DNA of 64,000 nt from JANMDU01 sp031375105 (GTDB lineage: Bacteria > Pseudomonadota > Gammaproteobacteria > Burkholderiales > Burkholderiaceae_C). Location: contig JANMHJ010000046.1 in the NCBI GenBank assembly GCA_031375105.1, positions 186,001 to 250,000 on the forward strand, given 5' to 3'. The notes under the pieces were generated by a model. That model made no database searches. It was not told where the DNA came from and saw only the letters and a program-made list of their open reading frames with translations. Shown here piece by piece: positions 48,281 through 57,514 of this stretch. The position numbers and the translations under genes were made by a program. How positions within the stretch are numbered: position 1 is the stretch's first letter; each line of letters opens with the position of its first letter.

Positions 48281-48724
48281 CTAGCGCAAAACCAGTACTG
48301 GAATGTGCGAATGCGTCAAGACGTTGAGCGTTTCGCTGCCCATGAGTAGTCGTTTGATACCTTTGTAGCCGTGCGAAGCCATCACAATCACGTCGCATTT
48401 CTGCTTTTTGGCAGCAGCGATGACGGATTCGGCTATGAAATCAGATTTCACGGTCATGGGCGTTGCTTTAACTGCGTGGCGCAATGCCTTTTCGCATGCG
48501 TCGTCTAAGCTCTTCTGGGCTTGTGCATTCCATTGCCCCTCGATTCGACCAATGTCGGCAGGGTTGAGCGTGATCGCTCCCTCAAAATAAGCCGTAGGGT
48601 AACGCGGAACAACGCGCAAAAATACGATTTTCGCGTTCAAGCTAGATGCCAGCTCAATTCCTGCGCTAATTGCCTTGCTAGCGAGATCAGAACCATCGGT
48701 AGTAATGAGAATCTTCTTGAACAT
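48281..48724 (-). CDS. Universal stress protein (UspA family)
   Basis: 147 residues: MFKKILITTDGSDLASKAIS at the N-terminus and the ATP-binding G-2x-G-9x-G(S/T) motif in IVMASHGYKGIKRLLMGSET. GAGGAG precedes the ATG. UspA proteins bind ATP and help survival in anoxia and stress. A perfect FNR box is centred 62 bases upstream of the start, a good distance for class II activation (predicted transcript start near 48745), so the gene is probably induced when oxygen is low. Confidence 0.9.
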   Translation of the reverse strand: MFKKILITTDGSDLASKAISAGIELASSLNAKIVFLRVVPRYPTAYFEGAITLNPADIGRIEGQWNAQAQKSLDDACEKALRHAVKATPMTVKSDFIAESVIAAAKKQKCDVIVMASHGYKGIKRLLMGSETLNVLTHSHIPVLVLR

Positions 48725-48779
48725 ACTGCACTCCTCGTTGTTGATGGTTCAACAATAGAGCATGTGGCGGTGCGTTGGT

Positions 48780-48793
48780 TTGATCTAGATCAA
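48780..48793. promoter_or_regulatory. FNR box between uspA and ccoI
   Basis: TTGAT-CTAG-ATCAA, a perfect FNR/ANR site, in the 106-base divergent gap. Its centre is 62 bases from the uspA start and 44 from the ccoI start. Confidence 0.8.
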
Positions 48794-48830
48794 ACGATGA
48801 GAAGATGAAATTCTTTATGCTCAAACGCAT

Positions 48831-51203
48831 ATGAGCAGCCCCTCCCACCCCCTTACGATGGCATCCGTCCAAGCTGGTGTCTTGCTTCCAGTTGGTAGTC
48901 GGGATGAAAGCAGTGCGAGCACTGTTCCAGCGCCTTGGCAATCATTTGACGACGATGCCAAATGGAAGTCATTCAGTCAAGCGCAGGGCAATGAAATATG
49001 GGTTTCTCGCGTCAAGGTGCAGGGCATGCACTGTAGCGCCTGCGCTGCCAGAGTGCAGCAGAGCCTGAGGCAAGTGCCGGGCGTGCTGAGTGCGCAGGTT
49101 GATGCGATGTCCTCGCGTGCGCGCATCACGTGGGATCAGCGGCTAGTGAAACCATCAAGGTGGTTGGCTGCTGTCGCTGGGGCTGGTTACGCACTCGTGC
49201 CCATTCAGGGTGCCGATGCTCTGGAGCAATCGCGTCTTGAGAAGCGAGCCATGCTATGGCGATGGATGGTTGCAGGTTTTTGCATGATGCAGGTCATGAT
49301 GTACGCTTGGCCAAACTACAGCGCTGGAGCAGGCGAGATTGATCCGCTCAGCGATCAACTGCTGCGCTGGGCCAGCTTGCTATTGACCTTGCCTGTGATA
49401 CTTTTTTCGTGCGGCCCATTTTTTCGTGCTGCATGGAACGACGTCAAGCATGGCCGCATCAGCATGGATTTACCGGTCTCTTTGGGTATAGCATTGACCT
49501 TTGCTGTTAGCACGGCAGCGGTGATGGATCCAGCGGGCTTGTGGGGATCGGAGCTTTATTTCGATTCACTCACGATGCTGGTCTTCTTCCTTCTGACTGG
49601 TCGTTGGTGGGAGGCGCGCCTGAAGCAGCAAGTTGCAGGGCAACTTGAGGCGGGCGCAGATCAACTGCCTGTGTCTGCCCAACGGGTGGGCGTTGGTGGT
49701 GAGGTGCGAGCTGTTCCAACGCAGAGCCTGAATGTCGGTGATGTCATTCATGTGCGCATGGGCGAAAGCTTTGCTGCCGATGGTGTGATCGTCGATGGCG
49801 ATTCTGAGGCGGAGGAGTCTTTGTTGACGGGCGAGGCGATCCCAGTAGCCAAGGGCTTGAATGACGTCGTCTATGCAGGAACGACCAATTTAACCGCTCC
49901 TCTGCAAGTGCGCTTGACGCAAGTGGGTAATGACACCAAGCACGGGGAAATGGCGCAATTGATGCAGAGCAGTTTGCACACGAAGCCTCAAATCGTACAA
50001 ATCGCAGATCGCGTAGCCAAACCGTTTCTAATCGTGGTGCTTTTGCTGGCGCTGGCATCCTTTGCGTTTTGGTGGTCATCTGATCCACATCGTGCGGTGC
50101 TGTCTGCTATCGCGATTCTGATCGTTACCTGCCCATGTGCTCTGGCGCTGGCTGCACCAGCCGCTTTTTTATCCAGTGCTTCGGCGTTGGCTCAAAAGGG
50201 ATTGCTCGTTCGTGATCTCTCCGCGCTTGAAAGATTATCAAGAATCAACCACTTTATTTTCGATAAAACAGGATCGTTGACGCGAAGTCAATTGGCTGCC
50301 GCAGCGGTGGAGGTGCTGCCAAGAATAGACAAGGAGCAAGCCCTTGCGCGGGCGGGAGGGCTGGCTAGCCACAGCATGCACCCAGTGTCACAAGCTGTGC
50401 AGCAGTATGTTGCTGACTCTGGCGTGAACTCTGATTGCCATCTTTTTGTCAACGTTCAAGATGTGCCTGGTCAAGGTGTGAGAGGCGAAATCAGCTTGGA
50501 AGGCCTGCCGCCTGTGGAATATCGCTTGGGTTCAGCCGTATTCTGCGGATTGGAGCCGCAAATCAGTGGCATAAATTCGCGCGAGGTTTATTTGACCGAT
50601 GGCCAAGGCCTTTTGGCCACCTTTTCTCTCAATGAAGAGCTGCGGCCTGATGCGAATTGGACGATCCATGAAATCAGGCGCAGCTTAAACGAGCAAGCGC
50701 CTTCGATGCCTTCGCATTTGAGCATCATGTCGGGCGACGCGATGCCATCCGTGATGCGTATAGCGCAGCAACTCAATTGGCAACACAACACCGATGAGAT
50801 CTTTGCGGCATGCTCCGCGCAAGACAAACTCAAAGGCCTGCGAAACCTTCAGACCCAAGGCTATCGCGTTGCGATGGTGGGCGATGGCATCAATGACTCT
50901 CCTGTCTTGGCGGCGGCAGAGGTTTCGTTTGCGCCAGCGCAGGGTGCAGCGTTGGCCAGCGTAAAAGCAGATTTTCTGCTCACTGCGCAATCCTTGGCAC
51001 CCATTGCGATGGCGCACAAACAGGCGCAGCGAACGATGCGCATCGTTAAGCAGAACCTCATTTGGGCGCTGATCTACAACTTGAGCTGTGTGCCGCTTGC
51101 TTTAGCGGGCTTGCTTTCGCCTTGGATGGCAGGGCTCGGCATGGCATTGAGCTCCTTATTTGTTTTGATGAATTCTTTGTGCTTACAGCGCACCGGGAAC
51201 TAA
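48831..51203 (+). CDS. ccoI: cbb3 oxidase-associated copper P1B-type ATPase (FixI/CcoI)
   Basis: 790 residues. N-terminal heavy-metal domain with VQGMHCSACAARVQQSL, eight-helix membrane domain with the copper motif IVTCPCALALAAPAAF, actuator motif SLLTGEAIPVAKG, phosphorylation site FDKTGSLTRSQ and hinge AMVGDGINDSPVLAAAEVSF. It exports copper to the periplasm for assembly of the CuB centre in cbb3 oxidase. It is followed by ccoS after 4 bases and ccoNOQP. No ribosome site precedes the ATG at 48831; from the FNR box position the transcript may begin close to it (leaderless), or the ATG at 48858 may be used. Confidence 0.93.
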   Translation: MSSPSHPLTMASVQAGVLLPVGSRDESSASTVPAPWQSFDDDAKWKSFSQAQGNEIWVSRVKVQGMHCSACAARVQQSLRQVPGVLSAQVDAMSSRARITWDQRLVKPSRWLAAVAGAGYALVPIQGADALEQSRLEKRAMLWRWMVAGFCMMQVMMYAWPNYSAGAGEIDPLSDQLLRWASLLLTLPVILFSCGPFFRAAWNDVKHGRISMDLPVSLGIALTFAVSTAAVMDPAGLWGSELYFDSLTMLVFFLLTGRWWEARLKQQVAGQLEAGADQLPVSAQRVGVGGEVRAVPTQSLNVGDVIHVRMGESFAADGVIVDGDSEAEESLLTGEAIPVAKGLNDVVYAGTTNLTAPLQVRLTQVGNDTKHGEMAQLMQSSLHTKPQIVQIADRVAKPFLIVVLLLALASFAFWWSSDPHRAVLSAIAILIVTCPCALALAAPAAFLSSASALAQKGLLVRDLSALERLSRINHFIFDKTGSLTRSQLAAAAVEVLPRIDKEQALARAGGLASHSMHPVSQAVQQYVADSGVNSDCHLFVNVQDVPGQGVRGEISLEGLPPVEYRLGSAVFCGLEPQISGINSREVYLTDGQGLLATFSLNEELRPDANWTIHEIRRSLNEQAPSMPSHLSIMSGDAMPSVMRIAQQLNWQHNTDEIFAACSAQDKLKGLRNLQTQGYRVAMVGDGINDSPVLAAAEVSFAPAQGAALASVKADFLLTAQSLAPIAMAHKQAQRTMRIVKQNLIWALIYNLSCVPLALAGLLSPWMAGLGMALSSLFVLMNSLCLQRTGN

Positions 51204-51207
51204 TGGG

Positions 51208-51345
51208 ATGGATATCTTATTGTTGTTGATTCCACTATCGGTATCTCTAGCGCTTCTCATCGTCATCGGGCTATGGTGGGCCGTGAATTCAGATCAATTT
51301 GAGGATCTTGATCAACAAGGCGAGAAGATTCTCAACCAAGATTGA
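51208..51345 (+). CDS. ccoS: cbb3-type oxidase assembly protein CcoS
   Basis: 45 residues: MDILLLLIPLSVSLALLIVI forms a single transmembrane helix, followed by GLWWAVNSDQFEDLDQQGEK and ILNQD. The FWWAV...G-Q-F/Y-D/E-D-L pattern defines CcoS/FixS, a small protein needed to insert copper and haem into cbb3 oxidase. GGGATGGAT context; 4 bases after ccoI. Its stop codon (51343-51345) lies inside the FNR box of ccoNOQP. Confidence 0.9.
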   Translation: MDILLLLIPLSVSLALLIVIGLWWAVNSDQFEDLDQQGEKILNQD

Positions 51346-51355
51346 TCTACATCAA
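51342..51355. promoter_or_regulatory. FNR box upstream of ccoNOQP
   Basis: TTGAT-CTAC-ATCAA, both half-sites perfect. The centre is 65 bases before the ccoN ATG, giving a predicted class II transcript start near 51390. The site overlaps the ccoS stop codon. Confidence 0.8.
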
Positions 51356-51413
51356 GATCTGCAGATCAGCGCCCCCACACACTTGAAGCATTCACTATTG
51401 AGCAGAGGTCAGC

Positions 51414-52871
51414 ATGCAAGACACAGGTAAAACAGAAATGCAATCTAAGACGCATTCTTCGGCTACTTATCAGGATGACGTGGTTAGGCAGTTTAGCCTG
51501 GCAACTGTTTTATGGGGTGTCGTCGGCATGACTGTCGGTCTGCTGATTGCGGCTCAGCTGGCTTGGCCCGCGTTGAATTTCGGCGTACCTTGGTTAAGTT
51601 ATGGGCGTCTGCGTCCTTTGCACACCAATGCGGTGATCTTTGCGTTTGGTGGCTGCGCGCTGTTTGCAACGAGCTATTACAGCGTCCAACGCACCTGCCA
51701 AACAGCACTTTTTTTACCGAAGCTGGCTAGCTTTACATTCTGGGGTTGGCAGGCGGTGATTGTTGCTGCAGCCATCTCTCTTCCAATGGGCTTTACTCAA
51801 GGCAAAGAATATGCCGAACTGGAGTGGCCCATTGATATTCTGATTGCGATTGTTTGGGTGTCATATGCGGTGGTGTTCTTCGGCACGATTGCTCAAAGAA
51901 AAGTCAAACACATCTACGTTGCCAATTGGTTCTATGGCGCATTTATCTTGACAGTTGCAATTTTGCATATTGTGAACAGCGCCGCCATACCCGCAGGTTG
52001 GATGAAATCCTACTCGGCCTATGCAGGTGTGCAAGATGCGATGGTGCAGTGGTGGTATGGGCATAACGCAGTAGGGTTCTTTCTTACGGCTGGATTCTTA
52101 GGGATGATGTATTACTTCATTCCAAAACAAGCGGGCCGCCCTGTTTATAGCTATCGCCTATCGATTGTTCACTTCTGGGCATTGATTTTCACGTACATGT
52201 GGGCGGGCCCGCATCACCTGCATTACACCGCGCTGCCTGACTGGACCCAATCCATTGGCATGGTGTTCTCGCTCATCCTGCTTGCACCCAGCTGGGGCGG
52301 CATGATCAACGGCATCATGACGCTATCAGGCGCATGGCACAAACTGCGCGACGATCCGATTCTTCGCTTCTTGATTGTCTCGCTCTCTTTCTACGGCATG
52401 AGTACCTTTGAGGGTCCGATGATGTCGATCAAGACGGTCAACGCCTTGAGCCACTATACCGACTGGACTGTTGGCCACGTTCATTCTGGCGCCTTGGGTT
52501 GGGTTGGTTTTATTTCGATTGGTGCCATTTACTTCCTAATCCCACGGCTGTTTGGTCGTCCGCAAATGCACAGTATCAAGGCGATTGAAATGCATTTTTG
52601 GATTGCAACCATCGGTGTTGTTTTCTATATCGCAGCGATGTGGATCGCTGGTGTTATGCAAGGTTTGATGTGGAGGGAAGTCAATGCCGACGGCACACTG
52701 GCTTACACCTTTGTTGAGTCAGTCAAGGCCACGTACCCCTATTACGTTATTCGCTTTGTTGGAGGCGCCCTCTACCTGTCTGGCATGTTGATCATGACCT
52801 GGAACGTTTGGATGACAGCGGTCGGCGGACGTTCGGTCATCGTTCAAATTCCAAGTCCCGTCGCTGCATAA
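51414..52871 (+). CDS. ccoN: cbb3-type cytochrome c oxidase subunit I
   Basis: 485 residues, about 12 transmembrane helices. Haem-copper oxidase motifs include GRLRPLHTNAVIFAFGGCAL with a low-spin haem His, HFWALIFTYMWAGPHHLHYT for CuB and the cross-linked-Tyr helix equivalents, and YTDWTVGHVHSGALGWVGFI with the haem b3 and second haem b ligands. CcoN reduces oxygen with high affinity and pumps protons in microaerobic conditions. First gene of ccoNOQP, 58 bases after the FNR box; AGAGG serves as ribosome site. Confidence 0.96.
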   Translation: MQDTGKTEMQSKTHSSATYQDDVVRQFSLATVLWGVVGMTVGLLIAAQLAWPALNFGVPWLSYGRLRPLHTNAVIFAFGGCALFATSYYSVQRTCQTALFLPKLASFTFWGWQAVIVAAAISLPMGFTQGKEYAELEWPIDILIAIVWVSYAVVFFGTIAQRKVKHIYVANWFYGAFILTVAILHIVNSAAIPAGWMKSYSAYAGVQDAMVQWWYGHNAVGFFLTAGFLGMMYYFIPKQAGRPVYSYRLSIVHFWALIFTYMWAGPHHLHYTALPDWTQSIGMVFSLILLAPSWGGMINGIMTLSGAWHKLRDDPILRFLIVSLSFYGMSTFEGPMMSIKTVNALSHYTDWTVGHVHSGALGWVGFISIGAIYFLIPRLFGRPQMHSIKAIEMHFWIATIGVVFYIAAMWIAGVMQGLMWREVNADGTLAYTFVESVKATYPYYVIRFVGGALYLSGMLIMTWNVWMTAVGGRSVIVQIPSPVAA

Positions 52872-52908
52872 AAAAATTCAAGACTCATCACGTTTAAAGG
52901 TAATCCAC

Positions 52909-53541
52909 ATGTCAGAACACTCCGAAAACACGCCAAAAGGGTTTTCTCACGAGAAGATCGAGACGAATAGTTTCCTGATGGTAGTACTCATCATCTTGGT
53001 TGTAGCTATCGGTGGCTTGGTAGAGATCGTGCCATTGTTCTTCCAGAAATCTCTCACGCAACCTATTGCAGGGGTCAAACCCTATGAGGCGATGCAACTG
53101 GTGGGTAGAGACATTTATCTGCGTGAGGGCTGCTACAACTGCCACTCTCAGATGATTCGGCCTTTCCGTGCTGAAACGCTGCGCTACGGTCACTATTCCG
53201 TAGCGGGAGAGTTTGTCTACGATCACCCCTTTCAGTGGGGCAGCAAGCGTACAGGCCCTGACCTGCACCGCGTCGGCGGTAAATACAACGATGAGTGGCA
53301 TCGCATCCACTTGACCAATCCACGCGATTTGGTACCTGAGTCGAACATGCCTGCATATCCGTGGTTGAACACAACGAAAGTGTCAACGGATGATATTGGA
53401 CAAAAGATGAGAGCCTTGCGTATTGTTGGCGTGCCATACACCGATGAGGAAATTGCAAAGGCACCCGAGCAGCTCAAAGGAAAGACTGAGATGGAAGCTC
53501 TGATCGCCTATTTGCAGGGTCTCGGTTTGGCTTTGAAATGA
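52909..53541 (+). CDS. ccoO: cbb3-type cytochrome c oxidase subunit II (mono-haem c)
   Basis: 210 residues: one N-terminal membrane anchor (FLMVVLIILVVAIGGLVEIV) and a periplasmic haem c domain with REGCYNCHSQMIRPFRAET (CxxCH) and a distal Met in ESNMPAYPW. CcoO passes electrons from CcoP to CcoN. It follows ccoN by 37 bases and precedes ccoQ by 12 bases. Confidence 0.96.
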   Translation: MSEHSENTPKGFSHEKIETNSFLMVVLIILVVAIGGLVEIVPLFFQKSLTQPIAGVKPYEAMQLVGRDIYLREGCYNCHSQMIRPFRAETLRYGHYSVAGEFVYDHPFQWGSKRTGPDLHRVGGKYNDEWHRIHLTNPRDLVPESNMPAYPWLNTTKVSTDDIGQKMRALRIVGVPYTDEEIAKAPEQLKGKTEMEALIAYLQGLGLALK

Positions 53542-53553
53542 CAGGAGAGAAAA

Positions 53554-53691
53554 ATGGATATCAACACTTTGCGTAGTGCCGTGACGGTTCTCAGCATGCT
53601 GCTATTTCTGGGTATTGTGGCTTGGGCATGGTCCAAGAGCAACCGCAAGAGTTTCGATCAGGCGGCTCAGCTGCCTTTGCTGGAGGAGTGA
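53554..53691 (+). CDS. ccoQ: cbb3-type oxidase subunit CcoQ
   Basis: 45 residues beginning MDINTLRSAVTVLSMLLFLG, one transmembrane helix, then IVAWAWSKSNRKSFDQAAQL and PLLEE. The W-A-(W/Y)-S-x4-K-F-D/E-x-A-A pattern is that of CcoQ, which stabilises the oxidase complex. GGAGAG precedes the ATG; the stop is 5 bases before ccoP. Confidence 0.9.
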   Translation: MDINTLRSAVTVLSMLLFLGIVAWAWSKSNRKSFDQAAQLPLLEE

Positions 53692-53696
53692 CGGTT

Positions 53697-54608
53697 ATGA
53701 GTGATTTCTTCTCAAGCAGTTGGTCTTGGTTCATCTTGATCGCCACTTTGGTGAGTATTGCGGCCTGCCTAGTTGGCTTGTTTCTTGTTATGGGTAAGAA
53801 GGTGCAGCCTTCGCCTGATAACACGACGGGCCACGTCTGGGACGGTGACCTCAAAGAATCCAACAATCCTTTACCGCTTTGGTGGGTAGGTCTCTATATT
53901 TTGACGGTGATTTTCGGTGTGGGATATTTGTATCTCTACCCGGGTTTAGGCTCTTATGTCGGATCGAGCGCTTGGTCATCAGAGGGACGCTACAACCAAG
54001 AGGTTGATGCAGGCCAGAAGAGCATGAAGCTTATATATGCGCAGTTTGCTGGCTTGAATACTGAACAGTTGACACAAAATCCGCAGGCCATGGCCATGGC
54101 ACAGCGCTTGTACCTGAACAACTGCGCCCAATGCCATGGATCTGACGCACGTGGTTCCAAGGGATTTCCAAACCTCACTGACAAAGACTGGTTACATGGC
54201 GGTAGTCCTGAGAATATCGTTGAAACCATCACCAATGGTAGAAATGCCAACATGCCTGCGCTGGGCGCGGCCGTGGGCAACTCTGATGATGTCCGTGATT
54301 TGGCCAACTACGTGCTCAGCTTGTCGGGTAGCCCCAACGATACGCTGCGCGCTGGTCTAGGGAAATCAAAGTTCACTTCTTGTGCAGCATGTCATGGTGT
54401 CAATGGCAAGGGCAACACAGCGCTTGGCGCACCCAACCTGACGGATGACGTTTGGCTGCATGGCTTTGGCAAAGAGTTCATCATAGAAATGATCAACAAC
54501 GGCAAAGCCAACATGATGCCTGCACAAAAGGACCGTGTGAGTGAAGAGCAGATCAAGCTGCTGTCTGCCTATGTATGGGGCTTGTCGAACAAAGGCTTGG
54601 CCAAGTGA
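53697..54608 (+). CDS. ccoP: cbb3-type cytochrome c oxidase subunit III (di-haem c)
   Basis: 303 residues from the ATG at 53697 with GGAGGAG overlapping the ccoQ end. Two membrane helices at the N-terminus (SWFILIATLVSIAACLVGLF and LWWVGLYILTVIFGVGYLYL), then two cytochrome c domains with NNCAQCHGSDARGSKGFPNL and TSCAACHGVNGKGNTALGAP. It accepts electrons from soluble or membrane cytochrome c for the oxidase. Followed by ccoG after 37 bases. Confidence 0.95.
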   Translation: MSDFFSSSWSWFILIATLVSIAACLVGLFLVMGKKVQPSPDNTTGHVWDGDLKESNNPLPLWWVGLYILTVIFGVGYLYLYPGLGSYVGSSAWSSEGRYNQEVDAGQKSMKLIYAQFAGLNTEQLTQNPQAMAMAQRLYLNNCAQCHGSDARGSKGFPNLTDKDWLHGGSPENIVETITNGRNANMPALGAAVGNSDDVRDLANYVLSLSGSPNDTLRAGLGKSKFTSCAACHGVNGKGNTALGAPNLTDDVWLHGFGKEFIIEMINNGKANMMPAQKDRVSEEQIKLLSAYVWGLSNKGLAK

Positions 54609-54645
54609 AAGCGATGAGTCAAGTCAAGTTGAAGGGCATTCATAA

Positions 54646-56094
54646 ATGACAGAAAGCAGTTCCTCGCGAAGCCAGAAGGTGATTCCCATCCTTTCGGCAC
54701 CGGAACCTTTTGGCAGTGAGGGACACATCAGCCTGTTCAAATCGGAAGAGAAGATATACGCGAGGAGCGTTCAGGGCCGTTACGCCAAGTTGCGCTGGGC
54801 CGCTGTCTGGATCACGCAGTTGGTGTTTTATCTCTCGCCTTGGTTAGCCTGGGGGCAGCGTCAAGCGATTTTGTTTGATCTTGAGGCGCGACGCTTCTAT
54901 ATTTTCGGGTTGGTCTTGTATCCGCAGGATTTCATCTATCTGGCGACCTTGCTGATCATTTGCGCGCTTTCACTCTTTCTCGTGACCGCCATCGCAGGAC
55001 GGGTGTGGTGTGGCTACGCGTGTCCACAGACGGTGTACACCGAGATATTCATGGCGATAGAGCGTTTCGTTGAAGGGGATCGCCAAAAGAGGCAAAAACT
55101 GGATGCGCAAACTTGGTCTGTGAAGAAGATAAGTCGCAAAGCTGCCAAGCATGGCTTGTGGCTTTTGGTTGCTTTGTGGACGGGGTACACCTTTGTTGGC
55201 TATTTCACGCCGATTCGCGATCTTGCTGCGCAAGTGATGAGCTTTCAGCTTGGCCCTTGGCAACTGTTTTGGATGTTGTTTTACGCCTTCGCTACGTACG
55301 GTAACGCGGGCTTCATGCGCGAACAAGTTTGTAAATACATGTGTCCCTATGCACGTTTTCAGAGCGCGATGTTCGACAAAGACACCCTGATCGTGACCTA
55401 CGATGAAGATCGTGGCGAGCCACGCGGTGCAAGAGCTCGCAGTGCAGACCCTCAGCAATTGGGCTTAGGCGCCTGTGTAGATTGCACCTTGTGCGTGCAA
55501 GTGTGCCCGACGGGCATCGACATTCGCAAGGGATTGCAATACGAGTGCATCGGTTGCGCAGCCTGCGTGGACGCTTGCAACGTCGTCATGGATAAATTGA
55601 AATATCCGCGCGGGTTGATTCGTTACAGCACTCAACAAGCTGTAGATAACAAATGGAGTTCAGCTCAGATTTTGCAACGACTGCGTCGACCGCGTGTGCT
55701 GGCCTATGGCGCTATCTGGGCGTTGGTGTGTGCTGCGTGGGTGGTGTCTTTGAGTATCAGGCCCACTTTCATGGTCGATGTGGTGCGTGACCGTGGTGTG
55801 CTTGCTCGCATCATGCCTGGAGGAATTCTTGAGAACGTGTATCGCGTGCAAATCATGAATGCGTCAGACACTGCTCAGCGGTTTGTGCTGGAACCCAAGG
55901 GCCTGGACGGTATCAAGATAGCGGGTGAATCGAAAGTGGAAGTACCAGCGGCTGAGTCGCGCTGGGTTGTGCTTCGCCTTGATATTCCCTACGGTAGTCA
56001 AGCGCCCGGCGCTCATCCGATTGCCTTGCAAATTCAAAGTGATGTAGATAGCCATACGTTGATCGAGAAAACAGTTTTTTACGTCCCAAGGTGA
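54646..56094 (+). CDS. ccoG: cbb3 oxidase accessory ferredoxin-like membrane protein (RdxA/FixG)
   Basis: 482 residues. Several transmembrane helices, the conserved GRVWCGYACPQTVYTEIFM, and two 4Fe-4S motifs, CVDCTLCVQVCPTGIDIR and CIGCAACVDACNVVMDK, in the cytosolic loop; an immunoglobulin-like periplasmic C-terminal domain follows helix AYGAIWALVCAAWVVSLSI. CcoG reduces Cu(II) to Cu(I) for cbb3 assembly. It starts the ccoGH part and has a 4-base gap to ccoH. Confidence 0.95.
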   Translation: MTESSSSRSQKVIPILSAPEPFGSEGHISLFKSEEKIYARSVQGRYAKLRWAAVWITQLVFYLSPWLAWGQRQAILFDLEARRFYIFGLVLYPQDFIYLATLLIICALSLFLVTAIAGRVWCGYACPQTVYTEIFMAIERFVEGDRQKRQKLDAQTWSVKKISRKAAKHGLWLLVALWTGYTFVGYFTPIRDLAAQVMSFQLGPWQLFWMLFYAFATYGNAGFMREQVCKYMCPYARFQSAMFDKDTLIVTYDEDRGEPRGARARSADPQQLGLGACVDCTLCVQVCPTGIDIRKGLQYECIGCAACVDACNVVMDKLKYPRGLIRYSTQQAVDNKWSSAQILQRLRRPRVLAYGAIWALVCAAWVVSLSIRPTFMVDVVRDRGVLARIMPGGILENVYRVQIMNASDTAQRFVLEPKGLDGIKIAGESKVEVPAAESRWVVLRLDIPYGSQAPGAHPIALQIQSDVDSHTLIEKTVFYVPR

Positions 56095-56098
56095 CCCT

Positions 56099-56398
56099 AT
56101 GACACGCAACCCAAACACACCATCCGCTGCCGCCGAGGCTCTCAAAGAGAAGCTATCTGGACCGTGGTGGCGAAATCCTTACTGTTGGCTTATTTTGGTA
56201 GGCCCCTTGACGGTGATCGTTGCCGGATTTTTGACGATGTGGATCGCGGTGTCCGGTGCCGATACGGTTGTCGAGAATTATTATCAAAAAGGCATTGCTC
56301 TAAGCCAGAAAAATGCCCAAGAACCTGCATCGCTGCTGCCTGCAAAGCAGGCACGTAATCATGCAGCCACCGGCGGTTCACCTGCTGCAGCTAAGTGA
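56099..56398 (+). CDS. ccoH: FixH-family cbb3 assembly protein
   Basis: 99 residues with a single transmembrane helix (CWLILVGPLTVIVAGFLTMW) preceded by the typical PWWRNPY and followed by VVENYYQKGIALSQ, the FixH signature D/E-N-Y-Y-x-K-G. The C-terminus is a short Ala-rich tail, so the protein is shorter than rhizobial FixH, which has a full periplasmic domain; short versions are normal in betaproteobacteria. Required for oxidase assembly and stability. 4 bases after ccoG. Confidence 0.88.
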   Translation: MTRNPNTPSAAAEALKEKLSGPWWRNPYCWLILVGPLTVIVAGFLTMWIAVSGADTVVENYYQKGIALSQKNAQEPASLLPAKQARNHAATGGSPAAAK

Positions 56399-56428
56399 CG
56401 CCGCAGAACAACCTGCAAGGAGAGTGCA

Positions 56429-56668
56429 ATGATGAACTTACCGTGGATGTGTATTCTCTGGCCCTCGTTTCTTGCGGCTAGCGTGCTGGAGATGCTGGTC
56501 TTCGCGTTGATTGATCCCGCTGAACTCAAATGGGCGCAAATGCATGGCGGGATGTCATCCCAAGGCATCTACTCGGTCGCGTTTTTTTTGTTTTGGTTGA
56601 TCACTGTTGCTAGCAGCCTGATGACGGCTTGGCTCTCAAGATCTGGATCTGGTGACAAACTCGCTTAA
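56429..56668 (+). CDS. Small two-helix membrane protein of the cco cluster
   Basis: 79 residues with two hydrophobic helices (CILWPSFLAASVLEMLVFAL and IYSVAFFLFWLITVASSLMT). Start at ATG 56429 with AAGGAG at 56418-56423; the next codon is also ATG. It is a conserved neighbour of ccoGH in Burkholderiales, without known function. The P-S-F-L-A/V-A-x-V-L-E pattern around the first helix is typical of these neighbours. Its stop is 1 base before the end of the convergent fnr gene. Confidence 0.72.
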   Translation: MMNLPWMCILWPSFLAASVLEMLVFALIDPAELKWAQMHGGMSSQGIYSVAFFLFWLITVASSLMTAWLSRSGSGDKLA

Positions 56669-56669
56669 A

Positions 56670-57392
56670 TTAGGTGCAAACTTGCGGGTTAGCAATCAAT
56701 CGTAGGGCTTGTGAATCTAAGATGCGAACTTGACGCTGCTTTACTTCGACGATGCCTTCTGCCACAAACTTAGAAAAACTTCGGCTGACTGTTTCGAGTT
56801 TTAAGCCGAGATAACTGCCAATTTCTTCGCGCGTCATGCGCAAAACCATTTCTTGCGGCGAAAAGCCACGCGACTGTAGGCGCTGTGCAAGATTCAAAAG
56901 AAAAGCAGCCAAGCGCTCATCCGCTCGCATACTTCCCAGAAGAAGCATAACGCCCTGATCGCGCACTATTTCTCGGCTCATCATTTTGTGCACATGCCGC
57001 TGTAGAGATACGACGCTGACGGACAGCTCTTCTAGCCGATCAAAAGGTATGACACACACCTCGCAATCTTCTAGTGCGATGGCATCACAAGCGTGTAGGT
57101 CGTTGACTATGCCGTCGAGGCCAAGCACCTCGCCAGCCATTTGGAAACCTGTGACCTGTTCTCTGCCATCTTCCATGCTGATGGTGGTTTTGAAGAAGCC
57201 CGTGCGAATGGCATAAAGATGGCGAAACGCCTCACCAATTTGGTAGAGATGTGCTCCGCGAGAGATTTTTTTGCGATTGGTGATCAGTTCATCAATATGC
57301 ATCAACTCATCCGAGGTCAGGCCGATGGGCATGCAGAGCTCGCGCATATTGCAAGATGAGCATGTAATCTTGGCTTCGTGAATCTTGATCAT
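56670..57392 (-). CDS. fnr: FNR-type oxygen-responsive transcriptional regulator
   Basis: 240 residues. The four cluster ligands correspond to C11, C14, C20 (C-x2-C-x5-C in ITCSSCNMRELC) and C113 (EVCVIPF), with the same 93-residue distance as E. coli Fnr C29-C122. Cyclic-nucleotide-like beta barrel, dimer helix VVSLQRHVHKMMSREIVRDQ and helix-turn-helix REEIGSYLGLKLETVSRSFS, where E-x2-S-R contacts the TTGAT half-site. With a 4Fe-4S cluster the dimer activates anaerobic genes. Three perfect FNR boxes occur in this cluster, one in its own divergent promoter region with hemN. Confidence 0.94.
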   Translation of the reverse strand: MIKIHEAKITCSSCNMRELCMPIGLTSDELMHIDELITNRKKISRGAHLYQIGEAFRHLYAIRTGFFKTTISMEDGREQVTGFQMAGEVLGLDGIVNDLHACDAIALEDCEVCVIPFDRLEELSVSVVSLQRHVHKMMSREIVRDQGVMLLLGSMRADERLAAFLLNLAQRLQSRGFSPQEMVLRMTREEIGSYLGLKLETVSRSFSKFVAEGIVEVKQRQVRILDSQALRLIANPQVCT

Positions 57393-57514
57393 ATGAGCAC
57401 TGAATTGAATGAACTAAAGCTTACCATGGGTAAAAATACTTGGACAGAGGGCTTCAACATGGCTACCTGCTCAGAAGCAACCCTTTCGTGTGGTTTCTGT
57501 CGATTCGCCTTGGC